From the NCBI GenBank assembly GCA_036308445.1, contig JAXJVS010000001.1, positions 1-31,674 on the forward strand: DNA of 31,674 bases, written 5' to 3'. Numbering within the stretch: position 1 is the stretch's first letter; the number at the start of each line of letters is the position of its first letter. The translations under genes were made by a program, and so were the position numbers. The notes under the pieces are model-generated. The model worked only from the letters and a program-made list of their open reading frames with translations, was not told the DNA's origin and ran no database searches. Source of the stretch: MGBC113645 sp036308445. Lineage in GTDB: Bacteria > Bacillota_I > Bacilli_A > Erysipelotrichales > Coprobacillaceae. This document shows positions 14,090 through 22,291 of this stretch, piece after piece.

Positions 14090-14098
14090 TGTTATACT
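14090..14098 (+). promoter_or_regulatory. extended -10 promoter for the EFR1-type gene
   Basis: TGT directly before TATACT (14093-14098), 20 nt before the start codon. A second TATAAT lies at 14082-14087. The 59-nt gap also has to hold the promoter of the divergent GNAT gene. Confidence 0.45.
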
Positions 14099-14118
14099 AA
14101 AAAAAAGAAGGTGTAAAG

Positions 14119-14868
14119 ATGATTTTATATTTTAGTGGAACTGGAAATAGTCAATATATTGCGGAAATAATGAATAAAGAATTAAAAGATGAAATACTTA
14201 ATATAACAGATGAATTCAAATCAATAAAAACATATCAATCCAATAAACCATATATCTTTGTTTTACCAACATATTGCTATAGAATACCAAGAATCATAGA
14301 AAAATTTATCAAACAAAGAGAATTTAAAGGAAATAAACAAGTCTATATTATATTGACATGTGGAGATAGTATAGGTAATGCATATAAATATGCTAAAAAG
14401 TTAATAGAAGATAAAAATATGATATTTAAGGGATTGATTTCAATTATCATGCCTGAAAACTATATAGCATTGTTTCAAACTCCAAGTCATGATGAAGCAC
14501 TAGATATTGTTCAAAAAGGTAAAGAAAAAGCATTAACAATAATAGATTATATCAAGAAAGAACAAGATCTACCTGTGATTAAAGATAATGTTATAGGAGA
14601 AATATTATCAGGTATAGGAAATGAATTTTTCTATAAAGTTATTGTTAATGATAAAGGATTTACTGTTAATGATAGTTGTATTCATTGTTTAAAATGTGTA
14701 GAGCTTTGCCCTTTAGATAATATTAAATATATAAACAAAGAATTAGTGTTTCAAAATCACTGTACACATTGTATGAGCTGTATTAATTCTTGTCCTAAAG
14801 AAGCTATAGTGTATAAGAATAGAACTCAAAATAAGAACCATTATCATTTAAAAAAGATAATAAAATAA
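14119..14868 (+). CDS. EFR1-type flavodoxin/ferredoxin fusion protein
   Basis: Electron-transfer protein with an N-terminal flavodoxin-like domain (MILYFSGTGNSQYIAE, the FMN phosphate loop, and LPTYCYRIP near residue 49) and a C-terminal bacterial ferredoxin with two [4Fe-4S] motifs: Cys 187, 190, 193, 197 and Cys 215, 218, 221, 225. All eight cysteines are present. The architecture is that of 'EFR1 family ferrodoxin' proteins common in gut anaerobes; partner and substrate are unknown. AAGGTG is 6 nt upstream. Eight intact cluster cysteines suggest an anaerobic lifestyle. It has its own promoter and terminator. Confidence 0.9.
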   Translation: MILYFSGTGNSQYIAEIMNKELKDEILNITDEFKSIKTYQSNKPYIFVLPTYCYRIPRIIEKFIKQREFKGNKQVYIILTCGDSIGNAYKYAKKLIEDKNMIFKGLISIIMPENYIALFQTPSHDEALDIVQKGKEKALTIIDYIKKEQDLPVIKDNVIGEILSGIGNEFFYKVIVNDKGFTVNDSCIHCLKCVELCPLDNIKYINKELVFQNHCTHCMSCINSCPKEAIVYKNRTQNKNHYHLKKIIK

Positions 14869-14900
14869 GAATTCTACTTTTAGGTGGTGTTCTTTTTTTT
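14867..14900 (+). terminator. terminator of the EFR1-type gene
   Basis: Imperfect hairpin: AAGAA (14867-14871) with TTCTT (14890-14894), and CTAC with GTGG inside, followed by eight T. It starts within the stop codon. Confidence 0.7.
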
Positions 14901-14908
14901 GTAACATA

Positions 14909-14914
14909 TATAAT
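14909..14914 (+). promoter_or_regulatory. -10 box for the XRE regulator gene
   Basis: Perfect TATAAT 23 nt before the start codon, just after the upstream terminator. The -35 would fall in the terminator stem and is poor. Confidence 0.4.
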
Positions 14915-14937
14915 ATAAGCATAAAGGAAGTGATTTT

Positions 14938-15381
14938 ATGGATATTATAAAAATTGGAAAATTCATTGCATTATGCAGAAAAGAAAAAGGATTAACACAA
15001 AAAGAATTAGCAGAACAATTAGGAGTTAGCGATAAGACTGTATCTAAATGGGAAAGAGGTATTAATCTACCAGATGCTTCATTATATTATCTTTTATGTG
15101 AAATACTAGGGTTGACAATTAATGAATTATTTGCAGGAGAAAGATTAAGAGAAGATGAAATGATAAAAAAATCTGAAGAAAACATAATAACAATCATTAA
15201 TGATAATACAAATAAAAGTCAAAGATTAATATTAATAGAAAAGATTATAAAAATAGGAGCTATATGTTTAGTACCATTAATTGTGTTACAATGGAATTTA
15301 AAGCTTATCTGGATCCATATAGAATTAAATTTAGGATTTAATCAACAAAGTCTTATAGATTTTTATTCTAGTTTGTATTAA
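14938..15381 (+). CDS. XRE-family helix-turn-helix regulator, probably truncated by an in-frame stop
   Basis: Residues 5-65 form a clear XRE/Cro DNA-binding domain (KFIALCRKEKGLTQKELAEQLGVS, then DKTVSKWERGINLPD). A linker and one hydrophobic segment (about 102-123) follow, then the frame stops at TAA 15379-15381 after IDFYSSLY. Many gut Firmicutes have XRE regulators with a C-terminal multi-span membrane domain, and the same frame continues with exactly such sequence after the stop (15382-15618). The 147-aa product therefore looks like an intact DNA-binding part with a cut membrane domain. AAGGAAGTGA gives a good ribosome site. It could still act as a soluble or single-span repressor. Target genes unknown. 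Confidence 0.85.
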   Translation: MDIIKIGKFIALCRKEKGLTQKELAEQLGVSDKTVSKWERGINLPDASLYYLLCEILGLTINELFAGERLREDEMIKKSEENIITIINDNTNKSQRLILIEKIIKIGAICLVPLIVLQWNLKLIWIHIELNLGFNQQSLIDFYSSLY

Positions 15382-15618
15382 TTTGCATTGTTTTATTTTG
15401 TAGCTTATTTTATGATTTATAAAAAGATAAAATTAGGTTATTATCTAATGTGGATAACATATGTTGTTCTAAGTTTTATTTATATGATTTTTTTAGGAAA
15501 TAATCCTGAGTTTTTATTTATGGGTACTTCTTTAGATTTATGGATTAATATAGTATTAAATATTCTAGGAGTTATTAACAAAGAATTAGAACCATTAAAA
15601 CTATTAAAAAGAAGTTAA
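15382..15618 (+). pseudogene. detached membrane-domain remainder of the XRE gene
   Basis: Directly after the TAA at 15379-15381, the same reading frame continues for 78 codons. It encodes two or three hydrophobic segments (FALFYFVAYFMIY, YLMWITYVVLSFIYMIFL and LWINIVLNILGVI) and a charged end, then TAA. No ribosome site precedes the TTG at 15388 or the ATG at 15412, so independent translation is unlikely. The simplest reading is that a single point mutation, or a sequencing error, split one ~226-aa gene. Stop readthrough is possible but unsupported. Confidence 0.65.
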
Positions 15619-15629
15619 TAAAAAATTCC

Positions 15630-15657
15630 TTGTCTTTACTACAAATTTTGGTATAAT
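15630..15657 (+). promoter_or_regulatory. pheST promoter
   Basis: TTGTCT (15630-15635), 16-nt spacer, TATAAT (15652-15657), with an extended -10 TGG at 15649-15651. The transcript would start near 15664 and run into the T-box leader. Confidence 0.8.
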
Positions 15658-15671
15658 GTTTAGGTAAACAC

Positions 15672-15867
15672 GAAGAAAAGGACTAGTAATTAAGAGGAAT
15701 TTTTTAGAGAGGAAACGGTTGGTGAAAGTTTCTATTGAAATCTTAATGAATTCACCTTGGAGTGCGACTAATCATCGCCGTATATACTACGTTACAGTAA
15801 AGAGAGCATCGAAAGATGAATAAGGATGGTACCGCGCATAGTCGTTCCTTTTGGGAATGACTTTTTT
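15672..15867 (+). promoter_or_regulatory. T-box leader for pheST with Phe (UUC) specifier
   Basis: Complete T-box. Stem I: AGTA at 15685-15688, helix ATTAAG (15689-15694)/CTTAAT (15742-15747), distal hairpin GAAAC (15712-15716)/GTTTC (15728-15732) closing a GGTTGGTG-containing loop, and specifier TTC at 15751-15753 (context GAA-TTC-ACC). The T-box sequence AAGGATGGTACCGCG is at 15822-15836. The terminator hairpin AGTCGTTCC...GGGAATGACT followed by T run is at 15840-15867. Uncharged tRNA-Phe should pair with the specifier and the T-box bulge, favouring the antiterminator. UUC matches the regulated genes exactly. The 5' boundary is approximate. Confidence 0.95.
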
Positions 15868-15886
15868 ATTTATAAGGAGGGAAATT

Positions 15887-16921
15887 ATGGACGAATTATT
15901 ATTAATTAAAGAAGAAGCCATTAAAAAGATTGATGAGTGTACTTCTTTAAAAGAACTTAATGATTTAAGAGTTTTATATCTTGGTAAAAAAGGACCAATG
16001 CAGGCAGCAATGAAATCTATGAAAAATATGGATGGTGCTCAAAGAGCTGAATTTGGTAAAGTATCAAATCAAGTTAAACAAGATATTACAAAAGCGGTTG
16101 AAAATAAGAAGATAGCTTTAGAAGAAGCAGAAATGAATGAAAAATTAAAGAGTGAAAAAATTGATATCACTCTTCCAAGTAGTGCATTACCATTAGGAAG
16201 CATTCATCCACTAACAATGATTAGAGAAGAATTAGAAGACTTATTCGTTGGTATGGGATATAGTGTGGCTGAAGGACCAGAAGTAGAAACTGATCATTAT
16301 AACTTTGAATTAATGAATATTCCTGCTGGTCATCCGGCTAGAGATATGACAGATACATTCTATATCAATGATACATTATTAATGCGTTGTCATACTTCTC
16401 CAGTTCAAGCTAGAACTATGTTAGCGGCTAAAGGAAAAGGACCAATCAAGATTATTTGTCCTGGTAAAACTTATCGTAGAGATGATGATGATGCTACACA
16501 TTCACATCAATTTAGTCAGTGTGAAGGATTAGTTATTGATAAGAATATTACTATGGCTGATTTAAAAGGAACATTAGAATTATTTGCTAAAAGAATGTTT
16601 GGAGAAAAACGAGAAATTCGTTTAAGACCATCATACTTCCCATTCACAGAACCAAGTGTTGAAGTAGACATTAGTTGTCATAACTGTGAAGGTAAAGGTT
16701 GTCCAATGTGTAAACATACAGGATGGATTGAAGTTCTAGGAGCTGGTATGGTCAATCCTAAAGTTTTAGATATGTGTGGATTTGATAGTGAAGTATACCA
16801 AGGTTTTGCCTTTGGTATTGGTTTAGAAAGAGTTGCAATGCTTAAATATGGTATTGACAATATTAGAAATTTCTACAGTGATGATTTAAGATTCTTAAAT
16901 CAATTCACTAGAAAGGATTAA
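15887..16921 (+). CDS. pheS: Phenylalanine--tRNA ligase alpha subunit
   Basis: Catalytic subunit of the alpha2-beta2 class II phenylalanyl-tRNA synthetase. From ATG 15887 it is 344 aa, the standard bacterial size. The N-terminal coiled coil (about 1-85) contacts tRNA-Phe. Class II motif 2 is KTYRRDDDDATHSHQFSQCEG near residues 192-212; motif 3 is AFGIGLERVAMLKYGIDNIR near 311-330. A CHNCEGKGCPMCKHTGW four-cysteine segment near 265 is typical of Gram-positive PheS. AAGGAGGG (15874-15881) is 5 nt before ATG; an upstream in-frame start at 15851 would lie in the T-box terminator. pheT follows after 2 nt. Confidence 0.97.
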   Translation: MDELLLIKEEAIKKIDECTSLKELNDLRVLYLGKKGPMQAAMKSMKNMDGAQRAEFGKVSNQVKQDITKAVENKKIALEEAEMNEKLKSEKIDITLPSSALPLGSIHPLTMIREELEDLFVGMGYSVAEGPEVETDHYNFELMNIPAGHPARDMTDTFYINDTLLMRCHTSPVQARTMLAAKGKGPIKIICPGKTYRRDDDDATHSHQFSQCEGLVIDKNITMADLKGTLELFAKRMFGEKREIRLRPSYFPFTEPSVEVDISCHNCEGKGCPMCKHTGWIEVLGAGMVNPKVLDMCGFDSEVYQGFAFGIGLERVAMLKYGIDNIRNFYSDDLRFLNQFTRKD

Positions 16922-16923
16922 TT

Positions 16924-19314
16924 ATGGAAGCAAGTTTAAAATTATTAAATAATTATGTAAAAGTTGATGACTTCTCTGCTGAAGAAATAGCTGCTAAACT
17001 TACATCTATTGGTCATGAAGTAGAAGGTATGCATGCTTTCGCTAGAGGTAATAAGTTGGTTGTAGGATATGTACAAGAAAAAACTGCACATCCTGATAGT
17101 GATCATTTAAATGTATGTCAAGTAGAGATTGCTCCTGGAGTTGTTAGTCAGATTGTTTGTGGAGCACCTAATGTAGATGCAGGTCAAAAAGTCATTGTTG
17201 CTTTACCTGGATGTGATTTAGGTGAAGGATTTAAAATTAAAGAAAGCAAGATTCGTGGTGTAGAATCTAATGGAATGATTTGTTCAATTGCTGAACTTGG
17301 TATTGATCAAAGATTATTGAGAGAAGAAGATAAAGCAGGTATTCATATTTTACCAGCTGATGCTCCAGTTGGAGAAGAAGCATTAAAATATATGGGGTAT
17401 GATGATACTGTATTAGAAATAGGTTTAACTCCAAATAGAGCTGATTGTATGGCTATGACATCTTTAGCTTATGAAGTTGGTGCTTTATTAAATAGAGAAG
17501 TAAAATTACCAGAAATTCAAGAAATGGCTGAATTAGATAGTGAAATTAAAGTTACTGTTGAAACTGATTTATGTCCATTCTTTGGAGCTAAATTAGTTAA
17601 AGGTGTGACAACTAAAGAATCACCAGAATGGTTAAGAACAGCTTTAATGGCTAGTGGTATTAAACCGATTAATAACATTGTAGATATCTCTAACTTTGTT
17701 ATGGTTGAAACTGGACAACCTATTCATATGTATGATTATGATAAATTAGTGAAGAAAGAATTCGTTATTAAAACAGGATTTAATCAAAAATCAGTATTGT
17801 TAGATGGTAATGAATATGAAATCTTACCAGAAGATATTATTGTATCTACTGATGATGGTATTGGATGTATTGCTGGTGTTATGGGTGGTAATGATACTAA
17901 GATTGATGAAAACACAACAAATATTGTTATCGAAGCAGCTACATTCAATGGGGCATCTTTAAGAAATACAGCTAGACGTATGAACTTATTAACTGATGCT
18001 TCTCAACATTATATTAAAGGTGCTATTGATACTGCTAAAACTGAAAGAGTATTAAATAGATGCGCATCTTTATTAAAAGATTTAGCAGATGCTAAAGAAA
18101 TATATAAGAGTGTAACTACTGAATATAAAGCTGAACAAAAAGTTATTCATCTAACTACAACAAGAGTTAATGGATTATTAGGAACATCTGTTACAACTGA
18201 AGATATTGCTGATATCTTTACAAGATTACACTTTACTTATACATTAGAAGGTGAAACATTCACTGTAACAGTACCTACATATCGTAATGATATAAGCGTT
18301 CCTGCTGACTTAATTGAAGAAGTGGCTAGAATGTATGGTTATGATAAGATTCCTAGCTCATTGCCATTAATGGAAATGACTAAAGGAGCTTTAACTGATG
18401 TTCAAAGCAAAACAAGATTTATTAGACATTTATTGGCAGATTTAGGATTACATGAAGTGATTACTTATACATTAACATCTCCATCAATGGTTAATGATTT
18501 TAATTTATTCCATAAAAATAAAGAAGTAGAATTATTATTACCATTAGGTGAAGAAAGAAGTGTAACTAGAAAATCAGTGATTCCTTCATTATTACAAGTT
18601 ATTAATTATAATAACTCACATGCTAATAAAGATGTATGTATTTATGAAGTATCAAATACATATAGTGAAGAAACTGAAATGAGTCATTTAGCTATTGCTT
18701 GCTCAGGTGTATACCATTCAGTACCATGGATGCAAATGAGTCAAAAATCAGATTTCTACTTAGTTAAGGGATTTGTAGAAACGATCTTCAAAAAATTATG
18801 TATTGAAGAATCTAGATATACATTAAAACCGGTTGAAGAAGATAATCAATATTTCCATCCAGGAAGAAGTGGATATATTGTTATGGGTAAAGAAATTGTT
18901 GGTGTTATTGGTGAAATACATCCAAAAATGGCTAAGAAATATAATGTTAAAAATACATATGTAGCTGAATTAAATTTATCAGTATTATTAACTTTAAGAA
19001 CAAAAGCGTTAAAATTTGCAGCTATTCCTCAATATCCATCAGTTTCAAGAGATATTGCATTAGTTATGGATGAAAACATTCCTACATATGATGTTGTAAG
19101 GACAATTTCAAAAGCTAGTAGACGTTTATTGGCAGATGCTAAAATCTTTGATGTATATGCTGGTGAACATATTGAAGCAGGAAAGAAATCAGTTGCTATT
19201 AATTTAACTTTCCAAGATCCAACTAAGACATTAGATGAAGCTACTATTACATCAACAATGGAAAATGTTTTAGCAGCAGTAGAAAAAGAATATGGAGCTG
19301 TATTAAGAGGATAA
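16924..19314 (+). CDS. pheT: Phenylalanine--tRNA ligase beta subunit
   Basis: Editing and tRNA-binding subunit of PheRS. Domains in 796 aa (the usual ~800): EMAP/OB-type tRNA-binding domain at about 39-150 (HPDSDHLNVCQV, CGAPNV, KIRGVESNGMICS), B3/4 editing domain at about 210-380 (GIKPINNIVDISNFVM), B5 domain at about 400-475, the catalytic-like core, and the C-terminal FDX-ACB anticodon-binding domain at about 703-796 (YPSVSRDIALVMDE). No domain is missing. It starts 2 nt after the pheS stop, with the AAAGGA ribosome site inside the pheS 3' end, so the two subunits are co-translated. Regulation is by the upstream T-box. Confidence 0.97.
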   Translation: MEASLKLLNNYVKVDDFSAEEIAAKLTSIGHEVEGMHAFARGNKLVVGYVQEKTAHPDSDHLNVCQVEIAPGVVSQIVCGAPNVDAGQKVIVALPGCDLGEGFKIKESKIRGVESNGMICSIAELGIDQRLLREEDKAGIHILPADAPVGEEALKYMGYDDTVLEIGLTPNRADCMAMTSLAYEVGALLNREVKLPEIQEMAELDSEIKVTVETDLCPFFGAKLVKGVTTKESPEWLRTALMASGIKPINNIVDISNFVMVETGQPIHMYDYDKLVKKEFVIKTGFNQKSVLLDGNEYEILPEDIIVSTDDGIGCIAGVMGGNDTKIDENTTNIVIEAATFNGASLRNTARRMNLLTDASQHYIKGAIDTAKTERVLNRCASLLKDLADAKEIYKSVTTEYKAEQKVIHLTTTRVNGLLGTSVTTEDIADIFTRLHFTYTLEGETFTVTVPTYRNDISVPADLIEEVARMYGYDKIPSSLPLMEMTKGALTDVQSKTRFIRHLLADLGLHEVITYTLTSPSMVNDFNLFHKNKEVELLLPLGEERSVTRKSVIPSLLQVINYNNSHANKDVCIYEVSNTYSEETEMSHLAIACSGVYHSVPWMQMSQKSDFYLVKGFVETIFKKLCIEESRYTLKPVEEDNQYFHPGRSGYIVMGKEIVGVIGEIHPKMAKKYNVKNTYVAELNLSVLLTLRTKALKFAAIPQYPSVSRDIALVMDENIPTYDVVRTISKASRRLLADAKIFDVYAGEHIEAGKKSVAINLTFQDPTKTLDEATITSTMENVLAAVEKEYGAVLRG

Positions 19315-19320
19315 AATATG

Positions 19321-19349
19321 AAAGTGGAACTTAAAGTTCCGCTTTTTTT
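19321..19349 (+). terminator. pheST terminator
   Basis: AAAGTGGAAC (19321-19330), loop TTAAA, GTTCCGCTTT (one G-U pair), with seven T to 19349. Confidence 0.9.
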
Positions 19350-19353
19350 CATG

Positions 19354-19359
19354 TATAAT
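19354..19359 (+). promoter_or_regulatory. -10 box for the zinc-ribbon protein gene
   Basis: Perfect TATAAT 26 nt before the start codon at 19386, just after the pheST terminator. The -35 is not clear. Confidence 0.45.
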
Positions 19360-19385
19360 AAAGACATAAGGTGAGGAGGGAAAAT

Positions 19386-20267
19386 ATGAAATGTGATGTT
19401 TGTTTAACAAAGATACCATTAGGAAGTCATAAATGTCCTAATTGTGGATATATAGTCAAAAAAAGTCATATCAACACATTTAATGCTTCAGATATTGATC
19501 ATCAACATATAGAAGTCAAAACAATAAAAAAGCCTCAAATCAAAAAAAATGAATATTCACAATATGTCAATAATAAAAAAACAAAAATAAACCCTAAATC
19601 AAAAATTAAAAAAACTAGTAAAGTTTTTAACGCTATAAAAATAGTATTAGTTGTTGTTCTCTTTATTTCACTTCTATTAGGTGTAGGTATATCAGTTCTA
19701 GTAAGAGAGTATACTGATACTGATGAATATTATACTCAATATGAAGACTTGACTTTTCAGGACGTTATTGATAATGGTTATGATGAATATGATACTGTAA
19801 TTACAGGTATAGATTATCGTGATACTATAATCAGCTATCTTGAAGATAATCATTATGAAGAAATCACTTCATATGAATATGTAAATAAATATAGTGAAGA
19901 CTCAGATCTTTATGCAACTTTAAATATAGAAAGCATGAAAAATAATATTCAGTATTATATAACTGTTAATTTCTGTGGAGGTATAAAAACAGGTACTACA
20001 TTAACTTTATCTGGACAATTGAAAGAAGATATTAATAGAGAAAAGTTCTATATTAAACAGGAATATGTTGATGATTTAGCTCAAGAGTTAGAAATCTACA
20101 ATGCTTACAATATTTTAAAGAATTCTCATGATAAAATGACAAAAGAGGAAGATAAGGAGAATAGTTATAAATATAGTCATTATGATGATATGAGTATATA
20201 TTTAGTAGAAGAATTTAATGATTTTGCTACTCCTTATTGGTATTTTTATTATTCTATAGGAATTTAA
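19386..20267 (+). CDS. Zinc-ribbon membrane protein, function unknown
   Basis: 293 aa. The N-terminus is a compact zinc ribbon, C-x2-C-x9-C-x2-C (MKCDVCLTKIPLGSHKCPNCG), facing the cytoplasm. A basic, Lys/Asn-rich linker (about 30-85) leads to one strong membrane segment (about 88-110, IVLVVVLFISLLLGVGISVL). An acidic, Tyr-rich exported domain of ~180 residues follows. This 'zinc ribbon plus single membrane helix plus exported domain' layout is common in Firmicutes but the exported domain is not one I recognise. GAGGAGGGA lies 4-5 nt before ATG 19386; a GTG at 19371 would absorb the ribosome site. A possible coding remnant follows downstream (20295-20368). Confidence 0.82.
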   Translation: MKCDVCLTKIPLGSHKCPNCGYIVKKSHINTFNASDIDHQHIEVKTIKKPQIKKNEYSQYVNNKKTKINPKSKIKKTSKVFNAIKIVLVVVLFISLLLGVGISVLVREYTDTDEYYTQYEDLTFQDVIDNGYDEYDTVITGIDYRDTIISYLEDNHYEEITSYEYVNKYSEDSDLYATLNIESMKNNIQYYITVNFCGGIKTGTTLTLSGQLKEDINREKFYIKQEYVDDLAQELEIYNAYNILKNSHDKMTKEEDKENSYKYSHYDDMSIYLVEEFNDFATPYWYFYYSIGI

Positions 20268-20366
20268 ATAATTATTGAAATTATATTTATATGTGAGAAT
20301 CAATACCTGAGGTTTTAAACGGAACTAACAATAGTTATGATTATAAATTGACTATAAGTATAAAAT

Positions 20367-20393
20367 AAAAAAACTGGGCTACCCAGTTTTTTA
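20367..20393. terminator. bidirectional terminator between zinc-ribbon and HIT genes
   Basis: AAAAAACTGGG (20368-20378), loop CTA, CCCAGTTTTTT (20382-20392). It gives a T run on either strand and touches the HIT stop codon at 20391-20393. Confidence 0.9.
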
Positions 20394-20792
20394 TTTGACT
20401 ATTTTATTATAAATTTCATCTAAATTTACTTTATCACTACGATCTTCAAAATGAATCTTAATACCCTCATTTTCTTCATATCTAGGAATTAAGTGAATAT
20501 GGAAATGTTTAACTGTTTGACCAGCTACTTCATTAGCATTAGATAAGATATTCATTCCTTTAGCTCCTAACTTCTCTACAAGTTCATTTCCCACCTTTTT
20601 AGCAACTTTAAACATATGTGCAATAATTTCATCATCTGTTTCCAAAAAGCTTTCATAATGTTTTTTAGGAACAACTAGAGTATGCCCATCAGTGACTTGA
20701 CTTAAATCTAAGAATGCTAGACAAACATCATCCTCATATACTATCTTTCCTGGAATTTCTTTATTAGCAATTTTACAAAATATACAATTCAT
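20391..20792 (-). CDS. HIT-family nucleotide hydrolase/transferase
   Basis: 133-aa histidine-triad protein of the Hint/Hit branch. The HxHxHxx motif is HFHIHLIPR with His 96, 98 and 100. The N-terminus CIFCKIANKEIP has the usual two cysteines (3 and 6), and VVPKKHY near 41 is the conserved strand and loop. The family hydrolyses nucleoside phosphoramidates or dinucleoside polyphosphates; B. subtilis Hit is the closest analogue. AGGAGG is 8 nt before the start. It has its own sigma-A promoter (20813-20841). All catalytic residues present. Confidence 0.94.
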   Translation of the reverse strand: MNCIFCKIANKEIPGKIVYEDDVCLAFLDLSQVTDGHTLVVPKKHYESFLETDDEIIAHMFKVAKKVGNELVEKLGAKGMNILSNANEVAGQTVKHFHIHLIPRYEENEGIKIHFEDRSDKVNLDEIYNKIVK

Positions 20793-20812
20793 AAATCATA
20801 CCTCCTAAATAT

Positions 20813-20841
20813 ATTGTAAAACAAAAAAACGAATAAGTAAA
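20813..20841 (-). promoter_or_regulatory. promoter of the HIT gene
   Basis: Reverse strand: TTTACT (20841-20836), 17-nt spacer, TACAAT (20818-20813), 20 nt before the start codon. Confidence 0.65.
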
Positions 20842-20890
20842 CTTTAATAAAGGGTATCTTTTTGTTAGAATGAGGATAAGGGGTGATAAT

Positions 20891-21427
20891 GTGAATATAA
20901 GAACGGATAGACTAATCATAAGAACAATTAAAGAAGAAGATTATGTAGATATATATGAAATATATAATAATCCAAAGACTTGTCAATATATTCCAAGTGG
21001 TGTATGGAATGAAAATAATAAGTTAGAACTATTTCTAAAGAAGCTAAGCCATCAATCATTACAAGAAAATGGTCGTATAGACTTATCTTGTATATATAAA
21101 AATAAAGTTATAGGAAATGTAGGTGTATGGAATACAGGTATGAAAGATTGTGTGGAAATAGGATATGTATTTCATTATGATTATCAAGGAAGAGGGTTGG
21201 CATTTGAAGCTTTAAAAGCTATTATTCCTTATATATTTAAAGAGTTTAAAATACATAGAATACAAACAAATATTGATTCAAGGAATAAAGCATCATATCT
21301 ATTATGTGAAAGATTAGGAATGAGAAGAGAAGCTCATTTTATTAAGGACTATTGGTTTAATGGCGAATGGACAGATAGTTATATTTATGGAATGTTGGAA
21401 GAAGAAATAAAAGAGGAATCATATTGA
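20891..21427 (+). CDS. GNAT-family acetyltransferase (RimJ/RimL type)
   Basis: 178 aa from GTG 20891, the RimJ/RimL-like length. The N-terminus IRTDRLIIRTIKEEDY is the classic start of this subfamily. The acetyl-CoA motif is visible as EIGYVFHYDYQGRGLAFEALKAII (about 83-106), then IHRIQTNIDSRNKASYLLCERLGMRRE, the matching motif B. It probably acetylates a small molecule or a protein N-terminus; the target is unknown. AAGGGG (20878-20883) is 7 nt before GTG; the in-frame ATG at 20870 has no ribosome site and falls in the likely -10 (TAGAAT, 20866-20871). Its stop lies inside a hairpin that terminates the opposing prsA pair. Confidence 0.9.
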   Translation: MNIRTDRLIIRTIKEEDYVDIYEIYNNPKTCQYIPSGVWNENNKLELFLKKLSHQSLQENGRIDLSCIYKNKVIGNVGVWNTGMKDCVEIGYVFHYDYQGRGLAFEALKAIIPYIFKEFKIHRIQTNIDSRNKASYLLCERLGMRREAHFIKDYWFNGEWTDSYIYGMLEEEIKEESY

Positions 21428-21435
21428 TTCCTCTT
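21405..21435 (-). terminator. terminator of the prsA-like pair, inside the GNAT 3' end
   Basis: Perfect 11-bp hairpin (arms 21411-21421 and 21425-21435, loop TAT). Reading the reverse strand it is followed by TTTTATTTC. It contains the GNAT stop codon and the first bases of the prsA-like stop codon. The + strand T tract is short, so efficiency in that direction is doubtful. Confidence 0.7.
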
Positions 21436-22291
21436 AATTAATGTAATCTTCAGATAATGCTTTAATAGCATCTTTTAATTTATCTTCGTTTACATTGAAT
21501 TCATATTTATTTAAATAATAACCTTCAACAGTAGTAATAATATCATCGTTACTAGTTAAAGTAGATAAATAATTATCTTTATTTGCTTCTTTATCAGTAT
21601 CATAAACAAAGATAACAGCATAAGTATCATCACTTAATTTAATTGCACTACTATAAACACCATCTTTTTCTACTTTAGATAAATCAACTAATTTACTAGT
21701 TAAGTTATCATCTAAAGTAGAATTCTTAGTTACAATACCTAAATCCTCAGCGCTATCAGTACCATAAGTATCCATTAATTTATCAAAAGCAGTTTCATCA
21801 GTTGCTTTTTCAATAATAGATAAAGCACTAGATTCTTTCTCTACTACAATTTTCTTTAAAGAACATACATTGAATTCTTTTATTAAATCATCAAAATTGT
21901 CATCGATATATTTTTCTCTTAATAATTCTTGTTTAACATCAGGTAATAAAACAATTTCTTTATATTCTTCAGTAGAAGCATATCCCATATCTTTAGCATA
22001 TTGATCAATTCCACCATCAGTATATTGATCATATGATTTGATTCTTTCATTTAATAATTCATTAATCTTATCTTCATCAGTTACTTCTACATTAGCAATA
22101 GCAGTTAAAGCCTGATTTAAAACTTCTTCGGCACCATAATTATCTAATAAATACTCATAGAAATCTTGTTTAGTAACACTAACTTCTTTATCAGAAATGA
22201 TTTTAGTAGAACCATCAGTTACTTTAGTATTATATGATGAAGAACAGCCAGCTAACAATACAGCACTTAATAAAATAAATAATTTTTTCAT
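21434..22291 (-). CDS. PrsA-like lipoprotein, divergent foldase (second of pair)
   Basis: 285-aa exported lipoprotein. The signal peptide ends in a perfect lipobox LLAGC with Cys 16. The layout follows PrsA/SurA: N-terminal chaperone-like helices (about 40-135) and a parvulin-like region (about 140-240, beginning NVCSLKKIVVEKESSA). The parvulin part is weak: the usual GDLG segment reads EDLG, and other core positions differ. It may be a chaperone without isomerase activity. Its ATG overlaps the stop of the upstream paralogue by one base, so they are translated together. Family membership is likely but less sure than for its neighbour. Confidence 0.8.
   Translation of the reverse strand: MKKLFILLSAVLLAGCSSSYNTKVTDGSTKIISDKEVSVTKQDFYEYLLDNYGAEEVLNQALTAIANVEVTDEDKINELLNERIKSYDQYTDGGIDQYAKDMGYASTEEYKEIVLLPDVKQELLREKYIDDNFDDLIKEFNVCSLKKIVVEKESSALSIIEKATDETAFDKLMDTYGTDSAEDLGIVTKNSTLDDNLTSKLVDLSKVEKDGVYSSAIKLSDDTYAVIFVYDTDKEANKDNYLSTLTSNDDIITTVEGYYLNKYEFNVNEDKLKDAIKALSEDYIN

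Noticed and set aside
16678..16860. 60-codon reverse-strand open frame in pheS
   Set aside because: Antisense to the motif 3 region of PheS; no ribosome site or recognisable protein.
19029..19367. 112-codon reverse-strand open frame across the pheT end and terminator
   Set aside because: Antisense to the FDX-ACB domain and includes the pheST terminator; no independent support.
20866..20871. TAGAAT as -10 for the RimJ/RimL-type GNAT
   Set aside because: Position fits the short-leader pattern but both hexamers (TTTAAT-N17-TAGAAT) are weak; left as a note in the gene entry.
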